A DNA stretch of 64,000 nt from Grammothele lineata (lineage: Eukaryota; Basidiomycota; Agaricomycetes; Polyporales; Polyporaceae), in the NCBI GenBank assembly GCA_002150815.3, contig NDFF03000004.1:124001-188000 (forward strand), in the 5' to 3' direction. The translations under genes were made by a program, and so were the position numbers. The notes beneath the pieces were generated by a model, which was not told where the DNA came from, ran no database searches, and saw only the letters and a program-made list of their open reading frames with translations. The stretch's first letter is position 1. Every line of letters begins with the position of its first letter. Below are positions 1 to 10,608 of the stretch, one piece after another.

Positions 1-1074
1 AGTCCTTTGCAGGGACAGTGAGACGGCCGGTATCACCCGTCGCGACCTGGTCGTCGGTTTCGAGGTCGAAAACGGTTCCATGGATGTTGCTGAAGGTGAG
101 GGGCAGGAAGTTGCTCCCGGTGTCTGCTTGCAGCTTCATCATTCCGGCGAAGGAGAAGTTGGCGGGCGAGCGACTGAACTCGGCGGGGATGGATTTGTTG
201 AAATCGCCCGTCGCCTGGGAGAGCGGCTCGGTCTGGTTCGTGCTGAACGAGGGTACCCGAGGGATGGTGAAGGCGAGAACGAGTGCGATGCTATGGGGGC
301 TGTCAGAGGAGGGCTACCCTTCCGAAGGAGAACACGTACGCCACACAGAGCCCAAAGACAAACCAGGCGGTGAACCTCCGCGTGAAGTAACTGCCGCAGA
401 GGCCCTCCTCCCCGCGGTTCCATCGCTTCCACTTCGTCGCCGCTTTTTCCATCTTCTCCTCACGCTTCGCCTTCTTCGACATACCTCGCAGCTCGTCTGC
501 TTTCCACTCCGGGCCGAGTGCGGGGACAGTGACCATCTCGACATTCCCGGTCCCTTCTGTGGGGTGCAGAGATGCCTCCGACTGCTTTCCAAAACTGCAA
601 AGGAGTCAGTACGTGTCTAGCTCCTGGAACAAAAGGTTAAATACCCAGCAGTCTGGGGGCTGTAGGGTGTGGGTGAGGGGACTTGGCGATAACTTCTGCA
701 AAATGAGATCATCATGGAACGAGCTTCCAGCCACTGAAACAGGCGTACCCGGTGTCCGCCATACCGAACGCCGTCGAGTAGCGAGGACCCGCGTTGTTGA
801 AGTCTGCATAGACATCCCAGGCAGCCTCCTCGTCTCCTCCGCCTTTGACTGGCTCGGTCCTCCCGGCGTCGAAGTACGAGCTCTGGTTGTAGCCCGCAGT
901 CGGAGCTTCATACCCATCCGCACGCGATGCGCGGTTGCCGCCATAGAACGAGTTCGTGGAGTCGACTCGGGTGCGACCTTGCTGGCCGGGCGGTGGGAAG
1001 TCGGAGGTAAGGACATCGCCAGAGCGGCGGCCTCCGTAGAACGAGGAGACAGTGGATTTCCGGTCGTAGTCCAT
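1..1074 (-). CDS. Conserved basidiomycete single-pass membrane protein, C-terminus beyond window
   Basis: Three exons can be joined on the minus strand: 1074-749, 594-340 and 290 to the window edge, all with GT-AG introns and matching phase. The protein starts MDYDRKSTVSSFYGG and has a long disordered Ser/Gly/Asn-rich N-terminus. A conserved basic stretch follows (VTVPALGPEW, then KWKRWNRGEEGLCG), then one hydrophobic segment (AWFVFGLCVAIALVLAFTI) and an outer part beginning PRVPSF with the FSRSPANFSF motif. I recognise this layout from conserved hypothetical proteins of agaricomycetes. The outer part resembles LEA-2/WHy-like beta domains, but that is an impression and not a match I can prove. 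The likely topology is a cytosolic N-terminus with a lumenal or extracellular C-terminal domain. The function is unknown. The 3' end lies left of base 1. Confidence 0.8.
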
Positions 1075-1357
1075 GGCAGAGGCAGTCGTTATCCGTCGTC
1101 GGGGGGCGGGGTGGGCGGACCCAAGGAGAGGCGGACTCGCAGTCGACGAGGGCGGTGGCAGTGGAGAAAGGGTGGGACGATGAAGACGGCGAGAACAAGC
1201 CCGAAGACGACGAGCAGCGTGCGACCCGCCGAGACGCCCGGGCTCAGGTGGCTGATCTCGCCCACGTTTCACTCCGTCATCGACACGCGCGGCGACGCGG
1301 CGCCCCACTTGCTCGTTTCTGCTCATTCTCGCTGTTCTCCGGGCTGGCCTCAACATC
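1075..1357. promoter_or_regulatory. Shared divergent promoter region
   Basis: This 283 bp lies between the start codons of the minus-strand membrane protein (1074) and the plus-strand ALG11 gene (1358). Both genes are transcribed outward, so the promoters and 5' leaders must share this space unless upstream leader introns exist. I see no clear TATA box. The sequence is GC-rich and continues open in some frames, so a longer N-terminus for either gene cannot be fully excluded. Confidence 0.5.
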
Positions 1358-3293
1358 ATGTTCTTGGTCGTCTTTGTCTTCCTCGTCATCCTTGCAGTCG
1401 CTCACACCACCGGCCGCATTCTGGGCCTTCGCCAACGAAACTCCGAAAACCGTGCCAGGCTATTCTCAACCCTTGGAGTGGAAGATGCGAGCGCGAAGAG
1501 GATCGTAGGCTTCTTCCATCCGTATTGGTGAGTATTCTGCATCTAATGTGCTGGACGTGGCTCTCATCTCACGCCAGTCTTGTCAAGTAATGCCGGCGGT
1601 GGAGGCGAGCGCGTGCTCTGGGCTGCCGTATACGCTATTCAAAGGAAGGAGCCCGACATTATCTGCGTAGTATACAGCGGAGACACAGACACGACGAAGG
1701 AGAAGATCATAGAAAAGGTCAAGGTACGTTATGGCGTTTGGCAACGCGTGCCTGAGGTATTCACCCCATGCACTAGGCTCGTTTCGACATTGAGTTGTCA
1801 CCGGGGTCGCTGCATTTCGTCTTCCTAAAGTCACGTAATCTCGTTGAGGATGCGACCTGGCCCCGGTTCACGCTGCTAGGACAGAGTCTGGGTTCCATGT
1901 ACCTCGCATGGGAGGCAATGTCAAACCTCATCCCGGACCTCTTCATCGGTGAGTTAAAGGGTCCATAAGTTCCCCTACGGAGTCGCTCAATCGTGCTGTT
2001 CAGATACTATGGGTTACGCCTTCACCTTCCCTGTAGTGTCACTACTCGGGAACATCCCCGTCGGCGCGTACACCCACTACCCCACGATCAGCACAACCAT
2101 GCTGTCGCGCGTCCGAAATCGTACTGCTGGGCATACAAATTCCCAAGCAGTCTCATCGTCATCCGTTTTGAGCGGAGGCAAGCTACTGTAAGTCTGCATA
2201 TACTGGACGGAACCCCTGCAGCGCGTATATGCGCTCGGCGTTGCCACTGCAACAGGCTAATTCTTCTTCGCCTCCAGATATTACCGTATATTTATGTATT
2301 ACTACGCGTATTCCCTCCGCCAAGCACGCTTCATCATGGTCAACTCGTCTTGGACCAAGAACCACGTCGACTCCATCCTCAACCATAGCGATAAGTTGCT
2401 CGACATGATCCACCTCCTTCCTCCTCTCGTAGTCCTCGAACTTCTCTCGCGCCGACGCTCCGAGTGCCCCAAGGCCGCTCAAATAGTCTACCCGTCTTGT
2501 GACACGCGTCAAATGGCCGTCTTCCCTCTCGAGGGCCGCGAGCGTCTCATTTTAAGCCTCGCGCAGTTCAGGTGGGTTGTTCGCACGTTGAACCAGGTCG
2601 TGGCTGACATTCAACAGGCCAGAAAAGGATCACCCTGCACAACTGCACTCGTTCGCAAAACTGCTCGAGAAGTATCCGCAGTACCGGGCGTCAGGTCCTT
2701 CTCCTATCAAGCTCGTTCTTGTCGGTGGAAGTAGGAACGCAGGAGACGCAGCAAGGGTGGAGAGTCTTCGTGCTCTAGCGAAGCAGCTCGCGGTCCATGT
2801 GAGTCTACACTATGGATCCATGTCGATCTGTGGACTAACGTAAACACTGCAGGATCAAGTAGAGTTCATCCTAAACGCGCCGTTCCCCCAGATCCTCGAT
2901 CTTCTCTCTCGGGCCAGCATCGGCCTAAGTACGATGGTGGACGAACATTTCGGCATCAACGTTGTCGAGTTCATGGTACGCACCATCAACGTTCTCTATC
3001 CGGCGATAACGCGCTGACCGCACCCGCTTCTCCAGGCCGCAGGCGCCATCCCAGTCGCTCACGCCTCCGGGGGGCCCTTGCTCGACATCATCGTGCCACT
3101 CGGCGGCGAGCCTACGGGGTACCACGCAACGTCCCCAGAGACCTTCGCGGACGCCTTCCACAGCGTCTTCACGCTCTCCCCTGAGGCCGATCGCGCGATG
3201 CGGGCAAGGGCGCGGACGTGGGCCGTCCAGAAGTTCTCCGAGCAGGAGTTCGAGCGGGGCTGGGACGCAAGTGGGTGGCGCAGGTGGTTGTAG
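1358..3293 (+). CDS. ALG11: ALG11, GDP-Man:Man3GlcNAc2-PP-dolichol alpha-1,2-mannosyltransferase
   Basis: Eight exons (1358-1527, 1588-1723, 1777-1948, 2004-2187, 2278-2571, 2618-2798, 2853-2975, 3036-3293) join in phase into about 505 residues, the normal size for ALG11. The start gives a hydrophobic anchor ([16 protein letters not shown]). The family signature [17 protein letters not shown] spans the first intron, followed by [21 protein letters not shown] and SLAQFRPEKDH. The GT4 donor-site motif [20 protein letters not shown] lies near the C-terminus, with its two glutamates seven residues apart. ALG11 adds the fourth and fifth mannoses to the lipid-linked oligosaccharide on the cytosolic face of the ER, before flipping, for N-glycosylation. 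The gene is divergent from its left neighbour. No defect is visible, and every splice site is GT-AG. Confidence 0.95.
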
Positions 3294-4575
3294 GGCGCGC
3301 GGGGACTGTGGACGTCACGCCGGGCGTAGTAGATACGCGTTTATCGATGGAATTGAATACGACGCTTGTGAGTCTTCCACACGTTGCTCGACACGCAAGC
3401 CGCCGGGCAACACGCCTCAGGAACGGAGGGCAGCGGGTCGCAAATAAACGTCAATGCTGCGCTGGATAGAACGCAGGAAGCACACGCCGGTGTACACAGT
3501 CGCCGTGAGTGCCCGAGCCGTAAACCTCGTTTCGCCGGCGCTAACTGTCATTGAGGCGATCGCCGTTGGTGTCCGCTCGACGCGGCCCTTCGTTTGGCCT
3601 GGTTTGTCTGGCCGGTAATCGGCAGAAGACGACTGTCAACCACATTGTTATGTTAAGCCATTTCGCGATCGGCTTCTCGTAACTTCTGGTGTACCCACAC
3701 GTTTGACCTGCTTACTACGCTGAAAGGACAGGTGTTGTAGCACACAAAGCCAAAGTGTTCGTGAACAACTCATGGATTGAAGCAACATAGGCAGCATGAT
3801 ACAGCAACAGTGCGTTGCCAGAACATTATCTCGGCGTCTTTGCGAAAAGGCAACACAGCCCTGTGACCCGCAACGACGTGGGGACGTACATTAAGCGCCC
3901 AATGGCCTTTAGGCTAATTTCCTGAGGTTAGATTTCCCCATCATCTTGCAAATCCCAAATCCACACAATCCATGCGTGTCATACAGGGACTCATACACGA
4001 TATACGGCTACAACACCCGCCATCAAGTTTCTTCCACAGTATTCACTCAAATTTGTCGGTCGGAAGTTCACAACCTCCGACCGACTACGCAAGCACATAG
4101 TGCGCGGCGAGCGAAAGCATCGGGTCGATGAGTTCTGAGGCTTACTCTAATCTGCATCCTCTCCCTCTTTCATCCTGCCGGAATCATTTCTGCGCCGATA
4201 ACCCGGACGAGCCTGGCTGACCTCCGTACTAGGTTTGACCGCAAGCGCCACCAGCAGCCCGACCATCTCGCAAATGTCATGGAGAACCCAACCTCGGGGG
4301 AACAGCGGGTACATTCAGCCGGCTTATCATGGTTTGAAGGTCTCACGTTGACCACTTTACAGCCGGCGATCTTCGTTGAGTGTCTAGACGCAGGGGCGCA
4401 TAACGGCACGGATAGAACGGCGGAGCGAGGCGGTTGCGCGGGGGGTTGAGCGCAGGTCTCCTGACCTCCCTGGCGGACATGAGGGAGTGGCTATATTGCA
4501 TATAAATCCAGGGATGGTCTCGCTAAAGTTTCAACAGGACGCCCCCGTCTTCTACCCAGTGTCCACTTCCCTACA
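3294..4575. other. Intergenic region between ALG11 and first CYP505 gene
   Basis: About 1.3 kb without a supportable gene. Open frames are short and show no family motifs. The right end carries the promoter of the CYP505 gene, including a TATA box at 4501-4506. No repeats or RNA genes were recognised. Confidence 0.6.
4501..4506 (+). promoter_or_regulatory. TATA box of first CYP505 gene
   Basis: TATAAA (in gcatataaatcc) lies 75 bp upstream of the start codon at 4576. The second CYP505 gene has TATATAT 67 bp upstream of its start codon, so the spacing is similar in both paralogues. Confidence 0.6.
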
Positions 4576-7500
4576 ATGACTACCCCGATCCCCAGCCCTC
4601 CAGCAGTCCCCTTCCTCGGCCACGTCGGTGCCATAGACAAAGACTTGCCGCTCTTATCCATCAAGCTCCTCGCCCAGAAGTATGGCGAGATCTTCGAGCT
4701 CAACATTTTCGGTGAGTTGCCGCCGTCCCCAGGTGCTTCCCTACTCTTCCCATAGTGATGCACGCTGTTGCTTAGGGAGCAAGAGGATCTTCACCTCGTC
4801 CTACGACATGATGCAGGAGCTCTCGGACGAGAAACGGTTTTTCAAGAAGGTCCACCCTGGTCTTATAGAGGTCCGCCACGCTGCCAAGGATGGTCTTTTC
4901 ACGGTGCGCCCACCCCATCTTTAGTAGACGCATGAAATATCCTCATGTGCGGATGCAGGCCTACGTGCCGGAAGAGCAAAATTGGTGGATTGCACGTACG
5001 TCTCTGCTCGGTATCCACCGTGGTCCCTCTGAACAAGAGTTGGCTGACCTACGTCGCAGACCGCCTTTTGATGCCGTGCTTCAGTACGGCCAACGTATTT
5101 ACTATGTTCGACGACATGAGCGATGTCGTGTCGCAGCTTGTCCTGAAGTGGGAGCGGTGAGTCTTTCACGGATATGCAGTTGTCACTGAAATGATTTGCT
5201 CATTTGTCGGGCAGCTTCGGTCGGCATGAAGTTCTTGACCCCGCCACAGACTTCTCTAAGCTCACGCTTGACGCGATCAGCTTGTGCGCCATGTCGTACC
5301 GGTGCGGTGACTTCCTTGCGTTGTTATTGTTCACAAAGCTGACCAGGTCTCACAGTCTAAACTCCTTCTATCGCGTACGCCACCTCCTTGGGTATCTTAT
5401 GTTCTACTCTAATGCCTGATACGCTGTGACACAGGATCAACCCCACCCTTTCGTTACCGCAATGGCCGACTTCTTGATCGAGTGCGGACGCCGCTCCGTC
5501 CGCCCTGCGCTCGTCAACTCCATGATGTCCGGCTCCAACACCAAGTTTGAGGCCGACCAACGTATTATGTTCGAACTCGTTAATCAGAGTGCGTCTTGGT
5601 GACTATCTAGAGAAAACGTTGCATGACTGATATGCTATCTAGTAATGGAAGATCATCGCGCCAACCCGCCGGAGAAACCGGACCTCATGCAGATGATGCT
5701 CAATGGGCGCGACAAGGAGACTGGCCTTGGGATGTCGGATGAGTGCGTCCGCTCTAATGTACGTAGTCGTGTGGTACTTGTCGCGGATATATACTAACGT
5801 CGAGCGCAGTGTCTGACTTTCCTTATTGCTGGTACGTCGCGTCATCATCCATATCAATCAATACTAACGCTGTGGTATCTGGATAGGGCACGAGACTACA
5901 TCTGGTACGTCTGCAATCTGGTTCACGTTCCAGATGACTTTCTCGACGCCTTCAACGTCTTATCAGGTATGCTCACCTTCATGACTTACTACCTCCTCAA
6001 GAATCCCGAGGCGATGCGCAAGCTCCGCGAGGAGATCGACACCATGATCGGCGATCGCCCCATGACCGTCAAAGACGTCAACAAGCTGCCTTACCTCCTC
6101 GGTCAGCACTGCATCCCCTCCACTTATCCGAGGTTTTTCTGACGAGTACTCTGTCAGCGGTCATGCGCGAGACTTTGCGCCTCGCGCCGACTGCTCCGAA
6201 CCGTACCGTCGCGCCGCTGGAGGACACGACTTTGAAGGGAAAGTATCCAGTCGAAAAGGGCGCTTTCATCTTCATGAACATTTACTCGATGCATCGCGAC
6301 CCCAAGGTGTGGGGCGAGGACGTGCGTCATCCCGATTTCTTCCGCGGTTTACTGCTTAGCAGTGATCTACATAGGCTGAAGCGTTCCGTCCGGAGCGCCT
6401 CCTCGGCGAGAAGTTCGACCAGCTCCCCGTACGCCGTCGCGTTATTCTATGCAATCATGCACTAACAACGGCGGCGCATTACAGCCCAACGCTTGGCAAC
6501 CATTCGGCTTCGGCATGCGTGCATGCATCGGGCGGCCATTCGCCTGGCAAGAGGTGCAGCTCGCGATGGTCACGATCCTCCAGCGCCTCGACCTCGTCAT
6601 GGATGACCCTAACTATGAGCTCGAGATCAAGCAGACGATCACTATCAAGCCGCACAACTTCTACATACATGCGTTTCCGCGGAAGAACCGCCCGAGCTTG
6701 CTTGTCTCTCCTTCGGGTCCTAAAGTTGGGTCTGAGGCTTCCAAGGCGGTGGCGGCGGCGGCGGATACGCCGGTTGGGGATGGAGCCAACCTCAAGCCGT
6801 TGCACGTGTTGTACGGCTCGAACACAGGAACCTCCGAGTCTTTCGCCCAGCGACTCGTCTCCGCCGCTCCTACCCACGGTAAGCCCGCCCTCATCCCTCC
6901 CCTCCTTTTCACTCTCACCAAAACGCTCCCCAGGCTTCCGCGCCACCCTACAACCACTCGACACCGCAACCTCGCACCTCCCCACGACCGGACCCGTCCT
7001 GATCCTCACTGCCTCGTACGAAGGCCAGCCCGCAGACAACGCCCGGCACTTCGTCGAGTGGCTCGAGAACGTCCGTGAGCCCAACGCCTTTGCGGGCGTC
7101 GCGTTCGCGGTGTTCGGGTGCGGGAACCGAGATTGGGCGCGGACGTATCAGCGCGTCCCGACGCTCGTCGACCGTTTGCTCGGGGAGCACGGGGCGTTGC
7201 GCCTCGTCGAGAGGGGGGAGGGGGACGCGGGGAGCGCGGAGTTCTTTGATGCGTTTGATAGGTGGGAGAAGGGGGTGTGGGAGAAGCTTGAGCGGGAGTA
7301 TGGGGTTGCTGAGGAGGTGAAGGGGAGGGATGTGGTTGGATTTGAGGTCAAAATGGGGTCGAGCGGGGTTAGTCGTGCGGAGCTCTTGCGCCAGCGCGAC
7401 TTGGCGTTTGGGACGGTCGTCGAGAATAAGCTTCTTACGAGTCCTGGCGCTCCTGAGAAGAGGCACATCGGTAAGTCTGCTTCATATATACGTTGACACG

Positions 7501-8841
7501 GCGATCTGATGGTCTTCCACAGAGTTTCAGCTGCCGGAGGAGTTCACATACAGGGCTGGAGACTACCTCGCAATGTGGGTCGCACTCAACTGCTTATCGA
7601 CACTTCTATTGACTGCAAGCTGTCAGCCTTCCGATCAATCCCGAGAGGGTCGTACGTCGGGCCATCACAAGGTTCGGGTTGACCGTTGAGCAGGAGGTAC
7701 GACATCCTTGCTTCTCGGCCTGAACCAAGATCTCTCATATATAGGTAGATCGAGATCAACTCCGCTACGCCCACATCCTTGCCTACGGGGAAGCCGATCA
7801 CTATCTTCAACCTCCTCAGCGGATACGTTGAGCTTCAGCAGCCTGCAACGATGCGCGACCTCGACATCCTCCTCAAGGCCAAGAACTCTCCCGCCTCTAC
7901 CGCGGTCCTCAAGGACCTGCAGGCGAATTACTCGACAAAGGTCTTCACCCCACGCCTCAGCGTGCTCGACATCCTCGAGGACAACAAAGACATTCACCTT
8001 CCCCTCTCCACATTCCTCCAAATGCTCCCCTCCATGCGCATCCGGCAATACTCCATCTCCTCCTCTCCCCTCTGGAACCCCCAGCACGCCACACTCACGC
8101 TCAGCGTCGTCGCCGCCCCCGCCCGCTCTGGGCGCGCCGAGCCCTACTTTGGGGTCGCGTCCACATTCCTCTCCAGCCTGCGTAAGGGCGATAAAGTGCA
8201 GATGGCCGTGCGCCCGTCCAACGCCTCGTTCCACCTCCCCCCGGATCCGAGCGTGCCGCTCGTGCTGGTGTGCGCGGGCTCGGGGCTCGCCCCGATGCGC
8301 GGGTTCTTGCAGGAGCGCGCGGAGCAGAAGAAGGCGGGGCGGGAGGTGGCGAGGAGTTTGTTGTTCTTTGGGTGTCGTACGCCTGGGGAGGACTACCTCT
8401 ATGGGGAGGCGGAGTTGAAGGAGTGGAGCGAGATTGGGGTGGTTGATGTTCGGATGGGGTTCTCCCGGGCTGAGGGGGAGTCTGAGGGGTGTCGGTACGT
8501 TCAGGAGTAAGTATCTGTTCAAGTTGTTTGGCTTCTGGTGCGGTGGTGTGGTGCTGACGGGTGACGACAGCCGGATCGCGCATGACAAGGCGGACGTATA
8601 CAAGGCGTATGATGAGGGCGCGAAGGTGCATTCGTATTTTTCTCGTACTGCTCGAAGGCCTCTCAATTTGTTTTTCTTTTCCGGGCAGTTCTTCGTTTGC
8701 GGCACGAGCAAGGTCTCTGCGGGCGTGAAAGCAGCGATCGTCGCGCTCATCAAGGAACGTACGCACAGCGACGACGCCGGCGCTGAGGCTGCGTTCGAGA
8801 AGGTCATGGCTGGCCGGTACGCTACTGACATCTTTGAATGA
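4576..8841 (+). CDS. Self-sufficient CYP505-type P450-CPR fusion (P450foxy-like), copy A
   Basis: A many-exon gene of roughly 1,070 residues. The N-terminal P450 half starts MTTPIPSPPAVPFLGHV. It has the I-helix GHETTSG, the K-helix ExxR (MRETLR) and the haem loop PFGFGMRACIGRPFAWQE. The reductase half follows: an FMN domain (LYGSNTGTSESFAQR, ASYEGQPADNA, FGCGNRDW), then FAD and NADPH domains (RIRQYSISSSP, VCAGSGLAPMRGFLQER, FFGCR, FFVCGTSK), ending GRYATDIFE. CYP505 enzymes hydroxylate fatty acids near the omega end using NADPH without a separate reductase, usually ER-associated. Copy B lies downstream in the same orientation. Oddity: the I-helix motif is split by an extra intron that leaves an 18-nt exon (5887-5904), absent from copy B. 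No inactivating change was found. Confidence 0.93.
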
Positions 8842-9560
8842 GCAGCGTGTTTGCGGGAATGCGGTAGGATGGCTGCTGTTCACAAGTTCACATTGGTGAA
8901 CGTATTGTCATGCTAGTGGAACTGTTGCGCATGGGTGGTTCTGTATGATACATAGCTTGACAGGTATGTAAGCGGAAGCTGTCGAGAATGTCCGCTCTTT
9001 CCACTAGATTCAAGCCATGAATCTGAACGTTGAGAATTATCGAGATGGGTTGTTGTGGACAGCAATCCTTCTTTCACCTGGGTCGATCGAGCTCAAGGCC
9101 CAAGCGTCTCCACGACGTCGACAGTGCTCGCACATGCCATTGGGTCCTTATAAGCCTGTACTTATGTATGGCTAGACCGCGATCGGCCGGCGTTATTCCA
9201 CGCGCCGCTGTTTCGTTCGGTCCATCGCTCTCCGGGCTCGAGAAACACATGCTGCGCGTCAGGCACACGTTGATCCTTCGGCTGTGGCAGTGTTTCCTCT
9301 CTCCCGTTAAGCATTGGGTTGTGGAATGTCCGGTAGTGTCCGGTGCGCGCAGTGATACAGAACAGTAGAGAACAGTTCATGACAAAGACCAAACGTTTGA
9401 AGATCTGCACGCTGCGCGAGCGGATCAAAGTCGTGGCACCGTCCACAATCACATGCCAACGACTGCTCCGAGATTGCCGGACTCCGCGGACGGACGGCGT
9501 CGGACACTCGCAGACGCCGACAGATTATCGCACCTCGGATTGGACAGCACGCGGTCCTCC

Positions 9561-10206
9561 AGGACCCCCGACAATTCGCGGGGAAGGCCTGATCCTAATC
9601 CGGACAAACTTGCCTGTCGAGAGGGCCTGATGCCTAGTGCAATTCGGACAAATATCGTCAGATCCTCCAGTGACCCCTGGTGCCCTCGTCCGGACGGGGC
9701 GTCCGGACCCCCGGGATGCCTTATCCCGAGGCACCATCCGAGGTGGGTAAGGTAAGCGTTGATCAGTGATAGACCTTCGGCCCGGAGTAAGTAACCGAAG
9801 TAACCAAGTCCTATATGACATCTGTTATCCATCGTTAGCGGATCTCTTACCATTTCATTGACTGGCCGGCGTCCCACCGACCTTTCGTTTTAGGCGCTCA
9901 TCGCGGGCCGCAGATGTATGTTGTGTCGAGAGCTTTGTAGCCTTTGCACTGGGGTTGTTTGAGGCTTATGCAGCTTAAGATGGCCTCTGAGTGCCCACAA
10001 GCGCTGCTCCAGAGCTAATACAGGGCGAAAATACGGCTCAGAAGGCCTGATTTTCCTCCATCCGGACGCCAACCGGCCGCACAGACGCCTGGTGCGCTTG
10101 TCCGGACAAATCGTCGACGAACGGCCGAACGCCTGATTTTTCGGACAAATTTTGACGGTTTTGGAAAAGTGGGATCAGGCCTTCCCCGCGGATTGTCGGG
10201 GGTCCT
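9561..10206. mobile_element. Degenerate non-autonomous DNA element with inverted repeats (MITE-like)
   Basis: A 35 bp sequence at 9561-9595 recurs inverted at 10172-10206 with a single mismatch, about 576 bp apart. Inside the arms a short motif built on TCCGGACAAA or its complement occurs repeatedly (near 9599, 9645, 9690, 9701, 10059, 10098 and 10140). This resembles the subterminal repeats of DNA transposons. No transposase frame and no clear target-site duplication were seen, so the outer limits are uncertain. Confidence 0.5.
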
Positions 10207-10541
10207 GGTCCTCCCTCCTCGGCGTCTCCCTCCGGCTATTACTCGCAGCCCATGCCGGAGCCGCCCTCGTCGCGCATGGGATTCTGTCGTCGAGTCCAGC
10301 TGACCATCCTGCCGCCACGCCCTGTTCTGTGGGCGCGGTGGGTCCATCTTCGACGCTGGTGGCGACGAGGTTAAGTCGTATTTACCCCTGACACGTCCAC
10401 AGAGACCCCGCCGTCGCAGTCTGGAGGTCCAGATAACTGTCGCAGCGGCCAGGTAGAACATGCGAAGGCACCGGCAGCACGCGTCAGCTCATCTTTGATA
10501 TGATTATCCGGTCGTGAGCAGACTCGGAGGTGCAAAGGCGG

Positions 10542-10548
10542 TATATAT
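10542..10548 (+). promoter_or_regulatory. TATA box of second CYP505 gene
   Basis: TATATAT lies 67 bp upstream of the start codon at 10609, matching the arrangement in the upstream paralogue. Confidence 0.55.
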
Positions 10549-10608
10549 GCTCGGCCTCTCGACGGAAGATGCGCCCTCGCATTCCCGTCTCGCATTCCCG
10601 TCGTCAAC

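Larger units (their letters stand above)
8842..10608. other. Spacer between the two CYP505 genes
   Basis: About 1.77 kb. It holds the 3' flank of copy A, a degenerate inverted-repeat element at 9561-10206 (listed separately) and the promoter of copy B. No coding region is supportable. Open frames here are out-of-context and lack family motifs. Confidence 0.6.

Noticed and set aside
6479..7084. Long minus-strand frames opposite the CYP505 genes
   Set aside because: They are antisense shadows of high-GC coding exons and have no homology signal.
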